A stretch of 64,000 nucleotides of DNA. Origin: Amaranthus tricolor (Eukaryota; Streptophyta; Magnoliopsida; Caryophyllales; Amaranthaceae). Below, in pieces: positions 36,533-48,642 of the stretch. Made by a program: the position numbers and the translations under genes. The stretch lies in NCBI RefSeq assembly GCF_026212465.1, contig NC_080055.1:21650752-21714751 (forward strand), read 5' to 3'. The notes below the pieces were generated by a model that was not told the origin of the DNA, did no database searches, and saw only the letters and a program-made list of their open reading frames with translations. Within the stretch, counting starts at the first letter, position 1, and each line of letters begins with the position of its first letter.

Positions 36533-37914
36533 GGAAATTTGAAAAAAACTAAGGTTATTTAACAACTTAATTCACAAAATAAGCTTCGTGAAAACTTATT
36601 TCCCAAAATAAGCGTCCGTACATCCAAGCCTAGCCTCGGGTAAAATCGTTGTTACTAACAGCGAAAGAGGAAAAAGAAATTAAAAGGCCAAAGTCGCTGT
36701 TGGCCTTTTTATTTTTCCAGCTTTCTTCTTCCTCAGTTCAGTTTACGGTTTTTTTTCATTTGCAATACTTACGAGTTCTCCTTCTTCATTCCACTTTTCT
36801 AATCAACTTCAAATCTTCAACTAAATTCATCAAACTCTAAGTTTGTACCACTAATTAGTTCTGTCATCTTCCTGCATCGACCTAAGATATTTTTTTTGTT
36901 TTTTTTTTCCTTTTTCGGAATATTATCACACGTTTATTATTATTGAAATGATGTTAAGTACTCAGACTTTTCGGCGATGAATCATTCCGCCAAGAATGCA
37001 ATATGAATTTAATCAAAAACAAACAGACAATCATATTCAAATAGGGATGTTGCTATCGAACATTCAACACAATTTCAATCATGTTCAACAAATCCATATC
37101 AAATTACATACTTCATTCGTTATGTTAAACTACCGTCGCTAACTAAGAAGGCTTCTTAAACTTTCTTATAATCCTTTCAGTCTCTTCTTTCCTATGTGCC
37201 ATATCATCCATTTGTCTCTTTAGATTAAATACCTCATCTTTAAGCTCTTTTTTTTCCTTTTCAAGCCGTATTATTAAGTCTCTCTGCCATTTTGTACCCT
37301 CCGGAGCAATCCATCTAAAGTATGTGCATCCTAATCCGTCAACCAAGTAGAAAGGGCAAGCAACAAATTCACGCCCTGGATCGAAGTCGCTCAAATCTGT
37401 ATTAATCTCAACTTCATAGCCACAATCACAAAGCTCTTCAATACAATGCTCCTTTGATATCTACATAATACATATAATATAGTAATGTAAGTGAACTTTC
37501 AAAAATAATATTAACATTCATAAATTGAGAGTAAAACTAACATAATACCTTATGTTACCTTTAAAAATTGATTGAAAAGAAGATGAATGATGTAGAATGG
37601 ATATAATGAAGTATGGGAAATGATGGAGCTATTTATAGAGCATCATTACAACGGCTATTTTCAAGTTCCTAACGGCTATTTTTCTAATTAACAACGGCTA
37701 CTTTAGTTCATAAAAAAAAAAAATAAGGGCTAAAGTCACTGTTAGTAACAGTGAATTTGGCCTTTTAATTTTTTTTCCTTCTTTCGCTGTTAGTAATAGC
37801 GATTTTACCCGAGGCTAAGCTTGGATGTACGGACGTTTATTTTGGGAAATAAGTTTTCACGAAGCTTATTTTGGGAATTAAGTTGTTAAATAACCTTATT
37901 TTTTTCAAATTTTC
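36533..37914. mobile_element. MULE carrying a captured GRF zinc-finger gene
   Basis: A 1,382-bp element has long TIRs (left 36533-36680, right 37770-37914). Both ends read AAATTTGAAAAAAA-TAAGG, then TTATTTAACAACTTAAT, and later GCTTCGTGAAAACTTATTTCCC. The flanks AGTAAGTTT (36524-36532) and AATAAGTTT (37915-37923) agree at 8 of 9, fitting the MULE 9-bp duplication. Subterminal palindromes of the GCTGTTAGTAACAGC type flank a small gene. Its ends are related to the right end of MULE-1, suggesting mobilisation by that family's transposase. Confidence 0.82.
37143..37464 (-). CDS. GRF-type zinc-finger, coiled-coil small protein (exon in a MULE)
   Basis: The minus-strand exon from a plausible acceptor (ATTATGTAG, ending at 37465) to the stop at 37143 encodes about 106 residues. 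A GRF zinc finger comes first: CDCGYEVEI, then DPGREFVACPF, then LGCTYFRW, giving the C-x-C, GR-F, C and C-x-x-F-x-W pattern. A charged coiled coil follows (RLEKEKKELKDEVFNLKRQM) and a basic end RKFKKPS. Plant GRF-finger/coiled-coil small proteins are a large, poorly known family, and the finger binds single-stranded nucleic acid in animal homologues. The first exon with the start codon is not identified; frames upstream of 37465 show none. It is intact within this exon and could be expressed, or could be a captured gene fragment. Confidence 0.7.
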
Positions 37915-37923
37915 AATAAGTTT

Positions 37924-38150
37924 TTGGTAGGTATTATGAATATTGTAAGAATACATTTAGAATATTGTAAGTATTTAAGTACTTACTCGGTAGGCATTCA
38001 GTATATTATAAGTAGGTACTAAAGATATTGTAAGTAGGCATTAAAGATATGGTAAGTAGATTAGTAAATACTTTTATGGTGAGCATTATAGTCATTAAGG
38101 ATAATGTAAATAGACATTTAAAATACAGTAAGTGGACATTAAGATTTAAT
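37924..38150. repeat. irregular tandem repeat of about 22 bp
   Basis: Units of the type ATTGTAAGTAGGCATTAAAGAT recur about ten times with length variation immediately right of the GRF element. Confidence 0.65.
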
Positions 38151-39800
38151 GGGTTGGATCTGAAAGACGTCTCTGACCGTTGCCTTTTTATAAAATCCTC
38201 CTCTTTGAATCACCCAAATCCTAGTATATGCTATCTCAATATTTTTGTGTTGTTTTTACCCTTTTCTGCCTTGTTTGGATGCAGCTCCTACTTTCTAGCA
38301 GTAGACCTCGTATCGATCAATGCCTTTGGTGACTCTCATACTGAACGGGAAATATTCTTCTAACCTCTGCACTTGATCCAGTATTGTTTGGTGGTGTAAG
38401 CTTCCCCACATAGAGATTTTCTTTTGATATTCATTCAACTAATCATTGATCAAATGGAAGTTTGATCGTCGACTGTATAAGTGAATACTACTCTTGTCTC
38501 TACTGGGGGTGAATTTTGCTCTTGCTGGCGCCACTGCTCTTGATCCAAGCTTATGTGATGTTACGAAAGAATGACTAATAGAATGATACATAAAATCAGT
38601 TGATGAATAGTAGTTGCTAAACTGTAGCAACTAATAAAATTTAAAGGAAGTATATACTTGAATAATGTAATTGCTATCAACTAATTACAAATTATTATAT
38701 TTGATAATTATAGATGCGAAATATTTGTACAAACACATATATTAATTTGGAAAAAATAAAAATAAAAAACCGTAGACCAAACCAAACCAGATCGTTGTAT
38801 AATGGTTTGGTCCGGTTTGAAAATTTCTCGACTGGACTTTTTGTTTTGTCTGATTTTAATGTTAGATCTTACTAAATCGAAACCATGTGCACCCCTAATT
38901 ACACTTTTCTTTTATCAAATATATTATTCAATAAAATAATATATCTAATATTTAAATATATTTTTTAATTTTTATAAACAATTACTATAGAAAATTTCTT
39001 AATGAAGGAATGTAGTACCCAATCACTGGCGGAGCTATCTTAGAGCCCAGGGGTTACATGCCTCTAGGATTTTTTTTAAAAAAAAAAAAATTCAAAGTAG
39101 ACGTTTTTATTGGTAAGAGTAAAAGTGTAAAACTAATATTAAAGTTTTTTGATGATAAATACTTCCTTATTTTAATAATTTTGTCTTATTTATTTATTTT
39201 ATCTTATTTTTTTATTTAGGTCAGTTGATTTATTTTGTTTCATTTTCTTTTATTGTACATTGTATTTAAAATTTTAGCATGTACGAGTAAAATAGTTACT
39301 CCGTCCGTTCTTTTAAGTTCTTCCACCTTACTATAGCGGGTAGTTTCATAAGTTCTTCCACTTTAGAATACTTTCTATTTTTGAAAAGTTTTTATCTCAC
39401 TTTTACCCCTTAAAACCCTCCTTTTTCTTTTAATTTACCTCTTTTCTTTTATTTATAATTATTTTCTCTCTCATAGTTTCAATACAATCATTACTTCACA
39501 CTACTATTTAAGTAAAATAATACCCACTACAACCTCATACTTCCAATACAATCATTACTTCACACTACTATTTAATTAAAATAATACCCACTATAACCCA
39601 AAAATTCTATCTTCCTTAATATATATAAAAACCCAAAGTGAAAGATAGAAAAGAAAAAAAAATATTACTTTTACAAATAAAACTTTGCCGAACCTGGATC
39701 ACACTTAAACCCAACTACTAGTAAGCTATCCCGTATGAATATGATATTGATAACCTGGACACACTTCTTATCAATAAGTGAACCGACTTATGATAAAACC
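38151..39800. other. non-coding end of unit B and start of unit C
   Basis: No gene recognised. 39225-39300 and 39660-39800 match 62735-62990, which locates the B/C and C/D unit boundaries. A segment at about 39297-39655 starting CTCCGTCCGTTCTTTTAAG, with an internal direct repeat (TTCAATACAATCATTACTTC at 39479 and TTCCAATACAATCATTACTT at 39540), is present only here and may be a MITE-type insertion. Confidence 0.45.
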
Positions 39801-41043
39801 TAGGGCTGTAAATGTGGTCAGAAACCTGTTTTACCGACTTGTTACCGGCCGATACCGAACCCGTTTTTGACCGAATACAAGTGACCAGATACCGACCGCT
39901 ACCGAACCCGAATGGTGACCGAAACCGTTTTCGACCTGTTTTACACATACCGAAACCGACCGGTACCGAACCTGTTTTAAACCGAAAACCGTTTTCGACC
40001 TGTTTTTATCATACCGTGACCGACCGATACCGAACCTGTTTTCAGACCGAAACCTGTTTTCGACCCGCTTAATACCCGTTTTTAACCGACCGTTTTTGAC
40101 CGAATCTATATTGTACCGAACCTGTATTATACCGAACCTGGAACCTGTTTTGTACCGAACCTGTTTTGGACCGAACTTATCTACATAATTCTTCTAAGTT
40201 GTCAAAATATAATAAAATTTTATATAAAATAATTAAATTAAACTTAATTATATTATTTCTATATGATAAAAATTAAATTAAATATAAATTTTTATAAAAT
40301 AAATATATAAATTATAAGTTAATATATATTAACTCAGTAATTTAGTAAAGCCTTTTTCTTTTCTAAAAAATTAAGTATAAATTTTACAAAACTCAGAAAT
40401 TGCGAAATTGCATAAACATAGTTCATACTTTGCAACCAATATAATTACCAAGTTCAGGTTAATTTGCTGACTAATTAATACTGTATTAAAATCAACATAT
40501 AACAATATAAACCAATACAAAATATTAACCTATGAAATTGATAAACCACTTTCATTTCATTTAATAGTTTAGACGAAATTTAAAATAGATCCATTACATT
40601 TTTTTCCCTACCAATAATATAAACATCAATAATCCTAACTACACAAAAAGTCTTTTCCAAATTTTAGTTATGCATAAGAAATTGCAAAAGTATAACTCAT
40701 TTCATCACTTTTCTTTAATTTTCTCAGAAGTATAACTCATTTCATCACTTTCATCTTCTTCCTCCTCTTCCATCACCACCTTAGATCTCCTGCTCCTAGT
40801 CCTCAATGCGACACCGCCTTTCAATAATTTGTAAGGAACTGCTCCACCAAACTTAGTGTACCTTAAGATCATATAAAAGTAACAACTTTCAGATACTGAG
40901 TATTATGATTAAGAGCATGAGATGGAAAAACGACAGAAAGTTATAATAAATAAAATAAAAAAAATATAAATTAATTATAAAATATAAATTGGGCGCTCAG
41001 ATATGATAATTTGGTAAAAAACCCAATTACAAGAAAAAAATCT

Positions 41044-42150
41044 TCATAGAGCACTACACTTACCTGAAGCATTATCATCATGATCAGTGTTATTTTCCTT
41101 AATAACACTTAATATCTCCTTCGCATTTTCCTCGGGTTCAAACCCAAATAGCCAATTTCGCGTTGTCACCAAAATTTCAACATTTTTTGGTAACAAAGAA
41201 GATCTCAATTTGTTAAGGATCCGACCACCAACACTAAAAGCAGATTCAGATGCAACAGAAGTAATTGGAATGGCTAGAATATCTCTAGCCATTAGTGCGA
41301 GTGTTGGATAAGAGGTAGACTGTCCCTTCCAATATTCAAGAACATCAAAACCATCATAATCAACAACAAGAGACATGGCCAAATAAGAGTCCACATCACC
41401 TCTCGCCGTCCTAGATGCAGAAATACGAGGAAAATCATGACGTAACTTGCGCATTTGGAACGGACGAGGAGGACCAAGGTTTGACGGAGAGGGTGCAACA
41501 GGAGCAGATTGAGTGGTATTCATATAACATTCATATAAAGCAACAAACGCAGCAAGCACATCATTTACCTTTTGTTCAACCGCAGTAGGTACATACAGCA
41601 TAGAATAATAATCACTAAGGAAAGTCATCTTAAAACGTGGATCAAGTAAAAAGGCAAAAGACAGAACCATAGAATGATCGGACCAATATTTATCAAACAT
41701 TTCCCACATAGGAGCAGCCATCTTTCTCACAGCATCACTAGGATCTTGGTGGGAATCAGTCAAAATCTTTTCAATACATATTATGCAAGAAAGGTACAAA
41801 TTTGCAGTGGGATATTTTGAACCAGAAAAAAGCTTGGTAATCTCATAGAATGGCTCAAGAAAATCACAAATATCTTGAAGTGTATCCCACTCATTCTCAG
41901 AAATAATATCAACATCAATATCCCTTTCACGAACAAGATATAAATCAATAGCATCCTTTACCTCAAGAGCCCTATGAATCATGTCATAAGTAGAGTTCCA
42001 TCTAGTGGAAACATCCAAAACTAATTTACCCTTTGATTGCAAACCTTTATCAATTTTAGCTTTCTCAAAATTTGTAAGTCGAAAATCAGAAGAATCAACA
42101 TATATAACAACCGCACGTAACTTAGTCACGGAATTATCAACAAGTTTCAA
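41044..42150 (-). pseudogene. hAT transposase, C-terminal half (Ac/RICESLEEPER type)
   Basis: An open minus-strand frame of about 368 codons. Motifs in order: VLDVSTRWNSTYDMI and ALEVKDAIDLYL (RNase-H-like fold), LQDICDFLEPFYEITKLFSGS, PTANLYL, MWEMFDKYW, LAFLLDPRFKM-like, an insertion region, then the hAT C-terminal dimerisation domain SYPTLALMARDILAIPITSVASESAF with GRILNKLRSSL and VEILVTTRNWL. Family members are about 650-700 residues with an N-terminal BED zinc finger and a first catalytic Asp. Both are missing, and 42160-42860 holds no recognisable BED coding. The C-terminal half is free of stops, so decay is mainly loss of the 5' half. Confidence 0.85.
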
Positions 42151-43849
42151 ACCCTTTTTAACAACCGTACATGAAATTCAGAAGGCATTTCTCGCCGGAA
42201 AACGTGGACATAGAACTCATGGGAGCAACTGGTCGAGAGCAGCTACGATATACTCCATTTTCGAGAGCAAGAACATGAAAAATGGAAAATAGAGAAGAAA
42301 GGAAAAGGAAACAGAAGATATTTAACCCTAGTTTCCATAATCTTTTTCATTCTCTGATTCAATTTCTTTTCCACATAATTTAATTCCTCTTATAGTTAGA
42401 TTGTTGTTTTCCACATAATTTAATTTAAGCAAGAACATGAACCGCCAGACCGAATTTTTTGGAAGAAGACTAAATCGAACAAAGATTAAACACGAAAAAC
42501 AAAGATTAAACACAAAAAACAAAGATTAAATACAAAAAACCCTAAATCTAACCCTAAACGAACACATTAAACCCAGAAAATTAAATACAAAATCAAATCG
42601 AACAAAAAAAAATGGAAGAAGACTAAATCAAATCAAATCGAAAATGGAAGAACACAAAATCAAATCGAACAAAGATTTTAAACACAAAAAACAAAGATGA
42701 ACAGATTTGATAGATATTAAACAAAAATCAATGAACTAAACTTGAGGAGTAGAAATACCTAAAACTCTACCAGCCGGATTGGAGGAGAAGGGATGGGATT
42801 GAAAGAGGGCCGCCGGTTTCAGTGAGAGGATGAAGAAGAGAGAGTTGGGTTAGGGTTTAGTCGAGCGGGAATTGGGAAATAAGGTATTGTATCAGATTCA
42901 CTTTCAGGATGACGAAAATACATCAAATCCCTTTTTCATCCGGCGACGTGGCACAATCTTGACCACTGATATGATATTACCATTATAAATCCAACGGCTT
43001 AAACCCGTTATCCGTGTGCTATCAATATAACCAATAACATTTTATCATCAAATTGGACAATTATATGATTATATCTAAAATAATTTATTTGAGTAATATA
43101 AATATTTTATATCAAATATTAAATATTTTTATTATTGAATTTGGTCAAATTACATAATTTAGGCTATTTAATTCTAAGTAAAAAAAAAGGTGGAGTACTA
43201 CACTAGTTTCATTTACTATAATCTATAATAGATCGAATTATGATAAGTGAACTTTGAATTACGATCGATTATTAATAATAGCCTATAAATTACTTTAGAG
43301 TTTAGAGTATTCAAGATCAATAATAACTAATAACTAATAGTAATAAGTAATAACATTGAGTTAACAGTCAAATGTCAATGATAGTCTATAAGTCTATAAC
43401 TATAACTCTATAAGTCAATGATAGCCGAAAAATAACCGATCCGAAATACAACCGAACCGAATAACACCCGTCCGAAACCGACCCGATCAACCGAATGAAC
43501 ACCTCTAATTATGACCGATCACATTAGTTGAAAATAACACACCCCATGGACAAAGGAAGGTCAATTCAATCAGTGATGAAGATATATTATTAAGACAATC
43601 TAACAAACTTACATTGTGACATTAATAACATATTATTGTTGTAAATTGTAATTGTCTAATTGATATTAGATGAAGTCGATCAATTAACATGTTATGATCT
43701 ATTAATTAACTTAGACGGAGTTGATTAGTTGAATTTGATGTCATAAAACTCATAACCTAACGACATCTATAAAACTTGATGTGAGGTTCCACCTTCTATA
43801 TATCATTCCCATCATGGATAAACGCATGATCAATGACATTATGAGGCAA
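42151..43849. other. non-coding interior of the hAT element
   Basis: It holds repeats of ACAAAGATTAAACAC (42478-42530) and a possible leader near 42780-42890. A segment 43425-43506 with CCGAAATACAACCGAACCGA and GAATGAACACCTCT may be one end of a nested non-autonomous element; the other end was not found. Confidence 0.4.
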
Positions 43850-44416
43850 CACGATGCGATTTTTTACCAAATTGGAACAGAATAATTGGAACATAATTGA
43901 ACTGAATTAAATCATGGTTTAAATGAATTGAACTGAACCGATATCAACCAAATTAACCGGAATATCGGTTTAACTGAATTGAACCGAACCGATACCAACC
44001 AAAACTGAACTGAACAGAACTGAATCCCGGTTCAACTAAATTGAACTGAACCGATACCGACCAAAACCGACCGATTGTGACCGACCGATTCTGACCCGCA
44101 TACCGATTGTGACCGACCGATTACCGATTTTGACCGCCCGGTTATGATCTGTATACCGATTACGACCTGCAAAAAACCGTTTTTGACCGACCGAATGTGA
44201 CCTGTTTCCGGTAATGACTGGACCGATAAATACCGGACCCATACCGACCGACACCCGCAACCAGAAAAAAACCGGATTCGACCGGATACCGAATAAACCG
44301 ACCGATACCGACCGGTACCGAAAGACTTATACGACCTGCTTTTGACCGACCGTTTTTTACCGAACCTGTTTTTGACCGACCTGTTTCCGACCTTTTAACC
44401 CGTTTTTACGGCCCTA

Positions 44417-45242
44417 ATCAAACCCATAAAATATGTTGAATGACCAAGTTTTTAAGATCAGTTATTTGAAAATGTTACTTAGTTAAAATAGTGGCTATAA
44501 AATTGGATCACTTAATGACTTAGTTATTTTTATTTCTACGTCTATTTAAAAGTTGTACTTAATTCTTTTATTTCTTTGTTGAAGTTTTAATATACACATT
44601 AGCTTTTCAATTTGTTCCAATTACTTGTTAATTGTCGTTATTCTGGCCAAATTTCATACTTCTGAAACGTAATCGGCGGCAGAATTCGAGAAGTAACACA
44701 ACTGCTCCTCCACATATTCCACCGGACCTGTCGGCGGTAAAATCTCCGGTGAAATTTCTGTTCTTTCATCTTCACCGTTTTCCATATTTCCAAAAACAAT
44801 TACGAAAAGAAAAATGAATTCAATTTTGTGATTTCTTGAAATTCTTCTCTTTAATTTGATTTCTTAATTGTGATTTTGATGATGATTGTTTTAGCTTTTC
44901 AAAAATAATTATCAAAAGAAAAAAAAAATGTAGTTGTATTTTCTTTGATTTCCAGAAATTCTGATTTCGGGTTTTTTGATTGCGATTTTACAGGTGTTTT
45001 CTTGGACTCTTTCGTATAAAATTATTAGCTGTAAAAATTTCAAAAGTGTCATATAATTCTGAAAACTTTTACTCCAAAAACTTTACATCCTCAATTATTT
45101 TTGTTTCGAGGGTTTTGATTTTGAAATTAGTTTTTGTATTCGTGAAAAACTAGAGATTTGTTGAATTTTAATTTTTTTTTTTTACTAATTTTCCACTGAT
45201 TTTCGCAGTAAGCTATCTGAGATTTGGAGGTAAACTAGAAAA
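44417..45242 (+). promoter_or_regulatory. 5' leader region of TOPLESS-like copy C
   Basis: Homologous to 12650-13230 of unit A, including the CTCCGGTGAAATTTCTGTTC leader block (44741-44760) and the acceptor TTTTCGCAG (45200-45208) just upstream of the start codon. The hAT element now separates it from the outer 5' sequence of the unit. Confidence 0.5.
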
Positions 45243-45899
45243 ATGACGGAATTAAAAAAGGACACATTATACTTGATATTTCAGCTTCTTCAGAAAAGTG
45301 AAAATTATCAAGGAACTCTTCATAGGTAATTTTTTTTTGTCTTAAGACATTAATTTTGATTTTATTTTATTTTATTTTATTTTTTTTTTCATTTAAGGCA
45401 TGATTAGACTGTACTCGTAAATTATTCTTGTTTAGTTTGATTTTCATTTATGCAAGTTTTGGGTGAAAGTTATACACCATTTCTGGGTTGACATAAGACA
45501 ATGTATGTGTTACTTTGTGACATAGAAGTATATAATATACCTTGATATAATAAGTATTGTTAAAGGGATTAAAAAGGAAAATATAGCAAATATTATATAA
45601 CAATGGAAGTAGAAATATAGAAGTCAATATTATTATCTATAAAATTTTTTATTATTAATGTTTCTTCATTCCGCAATACGCACTATATTATAATACTTGT
45701 CTTCAATTTTGTTTTGGTAATTTCGACTCACGCATAAGAAATAGCACTAATATAGTCATATTAGATTTTTTTTATCCTTCAGAAAGCCTAGTTTTTTAAT
45801 ATGTAATATAATTTTCATAATATTTTGTTTAGTCAAAAAAAATATATTTTAGTGTCAGAATATACATTTAATTACGTGAAAAATTTGTAGGATAACAGA

Positions 45900-47165
45900 G
45901 AAAGTATCAAATAATTAGTTTCGCCAATTATAAAGATAACATTCATAGAATCACCTTAGTTACATTATGATATCCAAACTTGTGAGCTAATTCGATATTA
46001 AATATAGATGTTGCAGCCTCGCTAATATCTTAGTTCCACATCGCATTCAACCGCCTCAGAATCGCTACCAGAATCTAGCATTCATCGTCCCGTATTACAA
46101 CACCAAGCCCTCTATAGCAACTATCGGGGACCTAAGCATCAAAATTCACTTTTATCTAGCCATTTGTAGGATCTTAATGAAGCTTTGTGTCATTTGGAGG
46201 GGATCGAGGTCAATGTTCATGAAGAGTTTCGCTTCTAAATGAACAAGTAGCCCAAAAAACTACACATATATTTGCAACCTTCTCATTTATCATTTTATTG
46301 CATATTATAGTTGTAACTCTGCAAAGGTGCTACGAGGGGCACTAGTATAGCAATTATGCAGTGGATGATTCTCCCATATTATCTTGTTATGCTTGCATTT
46401 AAGAATGGCATGGATAAAAGTTTCCTCTTCATTAAATCTACCATGTAATGGAGAACTTTCACAAGAATTATCTTTTAACAAGCTCGCCACGAAATATTTT
46501 AGCTTTGGAGCGCCTTAGTTCCATACATGGCGCCCAATAATATTATCCATAGTTGAAGTAGATACACCCTTTATACCTAACCAATAGCATGATTTGACAG
46601 AAAAAATGCGCTCTTTGTTGGCCACCTAAACCTTTTATCATGACATACATGAATGTTAAGGGGAATAGATTTAATTGCATCAATGGTGGGATCAAAAAAG
46701 GGTTTCCGAAGAATCTTCATCCCAAGAGTTGTTAAAGAAATTGATAAAGGTTGAGACTTTCAGATTATTGTCAGATAAAGCATTTGATTCAGGACATATC
46801 ACACGATCTTCCATAGGAATCCATTTGTCGTCCAATACACCAACAGTCAGGCCATTCTCAATCCGCCATCCTAATCCTTCCATTAGTAAAGATTAAATTT
46901 GCTCCCCTTATACTCCTCCAAGTGTAATTGCGGTTATGAACCCTAGAAGTATCTAAGACATTTGTGTCCTTAAAGTACGAGTTTTTTAAAATCTGTGATA
47001 TAGAGTGGCATTCACGATTATGAATTCACCACTTCTCTTTAGCCAAAAGAAGCATATTGAAACATTTCAAATCTCTGAAGCCCATGCCACCTTGATGTTT
47101 TGGAAAGCACAATTTATCCAAACTCAGATATCTGAACATATCATCTTGATGATTTCTACACCGCA
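45900..47165 (-). pseudogene. LINE 3' half, copy in intron 1 of copy C
   Basis: Same relic as 14880-16070 and 20570-21480. It keeps more of the middle: MEGLGWRIENGLTVGVLDDKW (46692-46883) and EETFIHAILKCKHNKIIW (46305-46490). Many stops. Confidence 0.68.
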
Positions 47166-47640
47166 TAATTCGGACCGGATATTCGGCTTATAAACCGAAT
47201 ACCGGAACCAGATCTAGATCAGGGTGTTTGCAAAACCAGATATCCGGGTTTTTTTTTTTATTGTTTTATTTTTATTGTATATATATATTTTCTATAAAAA
47301 AAATCTTTGTTTATGTTGTTTCATACTATTATTTACAATTCTCAACTATAATTAAGTTACATAATTAATTTATTGTTAATTAAATTAGACTATTGAATAT
47401 TCAACCATATTCCAAAATGGTTTTTTTTCTAAATTTTAAAAATAAGCATGATTAACAACATAAATAAAATGAGCATAAATTTTTATGTGTATATAATAAT
47501 AAAATGTTTTTAAAAAAAGGCAAAAAATAAATAAAAATAAAATCAGATGTTTGATATCCGATTCGAAAAATAAGATATTCAGACTCCCATTTGATCCAGA
47601 TCGAAAATATCATGATATTCGTTTTTGAACACCCTTAATT
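47166..47640. mobile_element. truncated hAT-like element (TAGGGGTGTTCAAAAC family)
   Basis: The right end TTTTTGAACACCCTTA and the CCGGATATTCGG-rich body match 16078-16635. The left end is lost. Confidence 0.6.
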
Positions 47641-48033
47641 GAGATGTAACTCATGATTCACCTCAATCAGTTATCACAAAACCCCATTTTTAGCATAGCT
47701 CTTTACAAAAGACACTAATTCGTACGGTCATAAGCCTTATTACTTCATTACTGAGGAATGTCTTTTCCTATACAAATCCAACATTATTACAATCCTCGCG
47801 CCTTTAAGACTTTCCATTCCAAGTTTCATTTTCCACGTTCTTCCCCAATCACTCCAAATAAGAATCTTATTTTTACTTTCCACCAAAAATCTCAATTCCA
47901 ATCCGTATTCCAGCTGCCACAAACACGCCCTCAACTTTTTATGTAACGTGGAATGATAAGGAAACTTTGTGATGCCATAATCACTTGTATTTGGTGAAGT
48001 TTTACCTTATGTTACATGGAATCGAGTATGAGT

Positions 48034-48442
48034 TGTTGATGATCAACGCTGAGGCCCAAATTATCAAGCCCAAGATCAAGAGAATTCTAGAATAATAAAG
48101 AATGAAAATATTTTGGAATAATAATCTAGAGAATGAGAAAATATCTCAACTCTAGAATGTGCTCTAAAAATATCTAAGTATAAATATCTTAAATCTAGAA
48201 TTTTCTTAGAAAATATCTTGTACCTAGATAGCTCCATTGGAGTAGTATAAATAGGTGGTCATGGCATGAGTGTAAGCACCAAGTAAGAGAGAGCAAGTAA
48301 GAGTTCCAAGTAGTGTCCTCTTCTAAAGTGTTGTAGTGATAAGTTAGAGAATAGAAAATTATAAGTAGTAGAGGTGTAAGAGTTGTAAAAATATTTGAGA
48401 GTATAATAAAATTCAGTTCAAATATAGTGCCTTTACTCAACA
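48034..48442 (+). repeat. 5' LTR of the copia element
   Basis: TGTTGATGATCAACGC to CTTTACTCAACA, 409 bp, with TATAAATA at 48246-48253 as the likely promoter. The first 16 bases include the palindrome GTTGATGATCAAC. Confidence 0.95.
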
Positions 48443-48445
48443 ATC

Positions 48446-48457
48446 TGGTATCAGAGC
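48446..48457 (+). promoter_or_regulatory. primer-binding site (initiator tRNA-Met type)
   Basis: TGGTATCAGAGC, three bases after the LTR. Complementary to the 3' end of initiator tRNA-Met, the standard copia primer. Confidence 0.93.
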
Positions 48458-48642
48458 CGGATCGGGGTGATTCTGTCAAGTCGACAATCGAAGACTAGTC
48501 GCAGGTTGGCAAGTATAGTTGGGCGATCACTAGTTGGAAGGGTGCCTGCTGACGTTCTGCTAGAGGATCGGTCAGAAGGAGTTCGAAGTTGCGAAGACGA
48601 AGGACTGAAGACTTGTGAGAAGGCTTGCTTCACAAAGTCGCT

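Larger units (their letters stand above)
39801..44416 (-). mobile_element. hAT transposon, 4.6 kb, at the start of unit C
   Basis: Ends TAGGGCTGTAAA and TTTACGGCCCTA are near-perfect 12-bp inverted repeats. The flanks ATAAAACC (39793-39800) and ATCAAACC (44417-44424) agree at 7 of 8. Unit D (about 62953-62975) shows the uninterrupted ATCAAACC site. Both subterminal regions (39801-40180 and 43850-44416) are dense in ACCGA, CCGACC and AACCTGTTTT repeats in both orientations, the usual binding sites of hAT transposases. It encodes a 5'-truncated transposase. Probably non-autonomous. Confidence 0.88.

Noticed and set aside
39812..40072. Open frame rich in TGTEPV and TRYRPLPNP
   Set aside because: It lies wholly in the ACCGA-type subterminal repeats of the hAT element; 44036-44260 is the same artefact at the other end.
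42005..42292. Plus-strand open frame opposite the hAT transposase
   Set aside because: It is a shadow of the minus-strand transposase coding and shows no motif.
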